Made by a program: the position numbers and the translations under genes
Shown here: one piece after another, positions 7,529 to 8,482 of the stretch
Position numbering within the stretch: position 1 is the first letter of the stretch
Layout of the letters: each line of letters starts with the position of its first letter
From: Porphyromonadaceae bacterium UBA3327
GTDB lineage: Bacteria > Bacteroidota > Bacteroidia > Bacteroidales > Muribaculaceae
Length of the DNA: 8,482 nt
Direction: 5' to 3'
Assembly: GCA_002361155.1 (NCBI GenBank)
Contig: DERZ01000016.1
Coordinates: 1-8,482 of the forward strand
Notes under the pieces: generated by a model
The model's database searches: none
Told to the model about the DNA's origin: nothing
Seen by the model: the letters and a program-made list of their open reading frames with translations, nothing else

Positions 7529-7978
7529 TCAGGCCAGCAGACGTTTCACTGCCTCCGATATGGCGCGGCCTTCGGCGCGACCCGCAAGCCGCTTGGTGGC
7601 CGCTCCCATAACTTTGCCCATATCCTTGGCCGATGAGGCGCCGGTCTCGGCTATGATGTCGCGCAATTCGGCGTCCAGTTCTTCGGCCGACAGCTGCCTG
7701 GGCAGATATTCCTCAAGCACCGCAGCCTCGGCCAGCTCGTTGTCGGCCAGCTCGGGGCGGTTGTTCTCATTATAAATCCGGGCGCTTTCCTTACGCTGCT
7801 TCACCATCTTGATGATGATTTTCACCGCGTTTTCGTCGGAGAGCTCTCCGTTGGCGCCTTTGGCTGTCTTTGCCTCCAGAAACTCTTTCTTGGCGCCGCG
7901 AAGTGCCTCGAGGCGCACCTTGTCGCGAGCGAGCATCGCCTTCTTGATGTCCTCGCTGACTTTGTCAAAAAGATTCAT
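7529..7978 (-). CDS. YqeY-like GatB/YqeY domain protein
   Basis: A 149-residue stand-alone YqeY-family protein, which is the normal length. It opens with the typical helical start (MNLFDKVSEDIKKAMLARDK, then VRLEALRGAKKEF) and contains AAVLEEYLPRQLSAEELDAE (85-104) and SAKDMGKVMGAATKRLAGRA (115-134), all hallmarks of the family. The domain is homologous to the C-terminal tRNA-binding tail of the GatB subunit of Asp/Glu-tRNA amidotransferase, but the role of the free-standing form is not settled. It is the first gene of the leftward cluster and lies directly before serS. Its upstream region holds a candidate promoter and a leader hairpin. It is highly charged and all-helical, with no signal peptide, so it is cytoplasmic. 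Confidence 0.93.
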   Translation of the reverse strand: MNLFDKVSEDIKKAMLARDKVRLEALRGAKKEFLEAKTAKGANGELSDENAVKIIIKMVKQRKESARIYNENNRPELADNELAEAAVLEEYLPRQLSAEELDAELRDIIAETGASSAKDMGKVMGAATKRLAGRAEGRAISEAVKRLLA

Positions 7979-8063
7979 AATATGCTGTTGTATCTTATAT
8001 TCTTATATCTTGTATTCAAGATCTGTCTTATGCTGCCTGATATCTGAGGACAGACCATGACCA

Positions 8064-8094
8064 TACGGGGGAGGAAAATGTCCTTATCCCCGTA
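8064..8094 (-). promoter_or_regulatory. Hairpin in the presumed 5' leader of the yqeY-like gene
   Basis: On the minus strand, TACGGGG (8094-8088) pairs with CCCCGTA (8070-8064), and inside it AGGA (8084-8081) pairs with TCCT (8075-8072) around a 5-base loop, with a small asymmetric internal loop. No U-run follows, so it does not look like a terminator. It lies 86 bases before the yqeY start codon, downstream of the candidate promoter, and may stabilise or control the leader RNA. The function is inferred from position only. Confidence 0.45.
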
Positions 8095-8110
8095 CATATC
8101 CATCAAATCG

Positions 8111-8147
8111 CAAATTTAATGAAAAATCCGTTAATCTGAAAATCAAA
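8111..8147 (-). promoter_or_regulatory. Candidate Bacteroidetes-type promoter for the yqeY-serS operon
   Basis: The minus strand reads TAAATTTG (8118-8111), an exact match to the Bacteroidetes -7 consensus TAnnTTTG. A TTTG (8147-8144) lies upstream and could be the -33 element. The 25-base spacing between them is longer than the usual ~19-21 bases, which weakens the call. The position, about 130 bases before yqeY, would put the hairpin at 8064-8094 in the transcribed leader. Confidence 0.35.
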
Positions 8148-8151
8148 TTTG

Positions 8152-8171
8152 CAAAACCGCACAAAACCGCA
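8152..8171. repeat. Perfect tandem decamer CAAAACCGCA x2
   Basis: Two identical 10-bp units (8152-8161 and 8162-8171) sit immediately upstream of the candidate -33 element of the yqeY-serS promoter. The period is about one helical turn, as for an activator or repressor site. The role is inferred; the repeat itself is exact. Confidence 0.7.
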
Positions 8172-8197
8172 TATATGAGAGCGTATAAAAGTCGTTC

Positions 8198-8221
8198 ATA
8201 GCCCGTAATTTGACGGGCTAT
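8198..8221. repeat. Inverted repeat with 9-bp stem and 6-base loop
   Basis: ATAGCCCGT (8198-8206) and ACGGGCTAT (8213-8221) are perfectly complementary around AATTTG. No T-run directly follows on either strand, so it is not a standard terminator. It could be a second, weaker stop or a binding site for regulators, or part of a structured RNA with the neighbouring repeat at 8223-8263. Confidence 0.6.
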
Positions 8222-8222
8222 T

Positions 8223-8263
8223 GCAATCTCTGACCGATTTGTATCTCATTGGACCCAGATTGC
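8223..8263 (+). repeat. Two-tier inverted repeat next to 8198-8221
   Basis: The outer arms GCAATCT (8223-8229) and AGATTGC (8257-8263) match perfectly. Inside a symmetric 4x4 internal loop, CCGAT (8234-8238) pairs with ATTGG (8248-8252) through one G-U pair. The inner helix is continuous only if the plus strand is transcribed; the minus strand has an A-C mismatch there. The function is unknown and chance is possible. Confidence 0.35.
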
Positions 8264-8285
8264 TTCCAGCTGAGGTTAACATGCT

Positions 8286-8329
8286 AAAAAAGGGAGCTCG
8301 CCTTCATTTCTTGCGATCTGAAGACGAGC
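8286..8329 (-). terminator. Intrinsic terminator of the tRNA-Val operon
   Basis: In the minus-strand RNA, an 11-bp helix forms between GCTCGTCTTCA (8329-8319) and TGAAGGCGAGC (8306-8296), with one G-U pair in the middle, a 12-base loop, then TCCC and six U's (8291-8286). On the plus strand the middle pair is a C-A mismatch, which supports leftward use. It begins 17 bases past the 3' end of the complete tRNA and ends that transcript before the yqeY-serS operon. Confidence 0.85.
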
Positions 8330-8345
8330 GTGGGGATTTGGGGAG

Positions 8346-8420
8346 TGGGCGATTACGGATTCGAACCGCAGACCCTCTGTTTGTAAGACAGACGCTCTAA
8401 ACCAGCTGAGCTAATCGCCC
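8346..8420 (-). tRNA. tRNA-Val (anticodon UAC)
   Basis: A complete 75-base cloverleaf. The acceptor stem is GGGCGAT paired with ATCGCCC, with discriminator A at 8346. The D arm is GCTC...GAGC. The anticodon stem TCTGT/ACAGA surrounds the loop CTTACAA, giving anticodon UAC, which reads GUA and related Val codons. The T arm is TGCGG-TTCGAAT-CCGTA. The 3' CCA is not encoded (CTC follows), so it must be added by the CCA-adding enzyme. A copy with the same 3' end lies 43 bases upstream, so the two are probably co-transcribed. U34 of this tRNA is a known type of target for wobble hydroxylation. Confidence 0.97.
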
Positions 8421-8463
8421 TGATTGTTGTTTTAATCAGCCTCCGCTACCGGAATGCTATCGG

Positions 8464-8482
8464 TGGGCGATTACGGATTCGA
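8464..8482 (-). tRNA. Partial tRNA, 3' end, probably a second tRNA-Val; cut by the window edge
   Basis: The 19 bases up to the window edge are identical to the 3' end of the complete tRNA-Val: discriminator A, acceptor 3' strand ATCGCCC, T-stem and the start of the T-loop. The anticodon lies outside the window, so the Val identity is inferred from this identity. The 43-base spacer (8421-8463) shows no terminator, which fits one polycistronic tRNA precursor. Confidence 0.8.

Larger units (their letters stand above)
7979..8345. other. Gene-free region between the yqeY-like operon and the tRNA-Val genes
   Basis: These 367 bases hold no supported coding region. They are AT-rich compared with the flanking genes. 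Reading leftward from the tRNA they contain the tRNA operon terminator (8286-8329), two unexplained inverted repeats (8198-8221 and 8223-8263), a perfect tandem decamer (8152-8171), a candidate promoter (8111-8147) and a leader hairpin (8064-8094). A further short inverted repeat ATCTTG-TATT-CAAGAT lies at 8007-8022. Confidence 0.8.

Noticed and set aside
7517..7534. Short GC-rich inverted repeat (GCTGGC/GCCGGC) at the end of the yqeY-like gene, considered as an internal terminator
   Set aside because: The stem is only 6 bp with a G-U pair, and AAGGAGC follows instead of a U-run, so it is unlikely to stop transcription before serS.
8057..8119. Plus-strand 20-codon frame with an internal ATG (8078) preceded by GGGGGAGG
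   Set aside because: The purine-rich stretch is explained by one arm of the leader hairpin. There is no promoter, and nothing else supports a peptide gene.
8143..8199. Minus-strand 18-codon frame upstream of the yqeY-like gene, considered as a leader peptide
   Set aside because: It lies upstream of the candidate promoter, has no ribosome-binding site and shows no run of regulatory codons.
7979..8345. T-box, other riboswitch or CRISPR array in the intergenic region ahead of the serS operon
   Set aside because: There is no T-box specifier/antiterminator motif, no recognised aptamer core and no regularly spaced repeats. Only isolated hairpins and one tandem decamer are visible.

Overview
The window looks like chromosomal DNA of a Bacteroidales bacterium, perhaps of the Muribaculaceae or Prevotella type. 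This is inferred from three things: a secreted C10 (streptopain-type) cysteine protease with a short C-terminal tail typical of Bacteroidales secreted proteins, a menaquinone-type methyltransferase, and weak Shine-Dalgarno sequences. No 16S or other species marker is present, so the family assignment is tentative.

All seven protein genes lie on the minus strand and read from right to left: yqeY-like (7529-7978), serS (6219-7490), a degenerate protein-kinase-like membrane protein (5400-6179), a GNAT-type acyltransferase (4211-5338), menG/ubiE (3401-4204), a U32-family protein (2173-3420) and a C10 protease (75-2159). The gaps are 38, 39, 61 and 6 bases, then a 20-base overlap, then 13 bases. 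There is no convincing terminator inside the cluster, so it is probably one operon. It ends in a strong 17-bp hairpin terminator at 19-57. The 61-base gap carries a 21-bp-period direct repeat and is the most likely site of an internal control point.

To the right is a gene-free stretch (7979-8345). It holds a leader hairpin, a candidate Bacteroidetes-type -7 element, a perfect tandem decamer, two further inverted repeats of unknown role, and the terminator of a tRNA operon. Beyond it, also on the minus strand, come one complete tRNA-Val(UAC) and the 3' end of what appears to be a second identical copy, cut by the window edge.

Several products touch tRNA: SerS charges tRNA-Ser, YqeY resembles the tail domain of the GatB amidotransferase subunit, and U32 proteins of this type can hydroxylate the wobble uridine of tRNAs, including tRNA-Val(UAC). 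MenG completes menaquinone synthesis. The least understood gene is the kinase-like one. It keeps the ATP-anchoring lysine and a DFG-like aspartate but lacks the catalytic-loop Asp, Lys and Asn, so it reads as a tail-anchored pseudokinase. I see no mobile element, CRISPR array or defence island.
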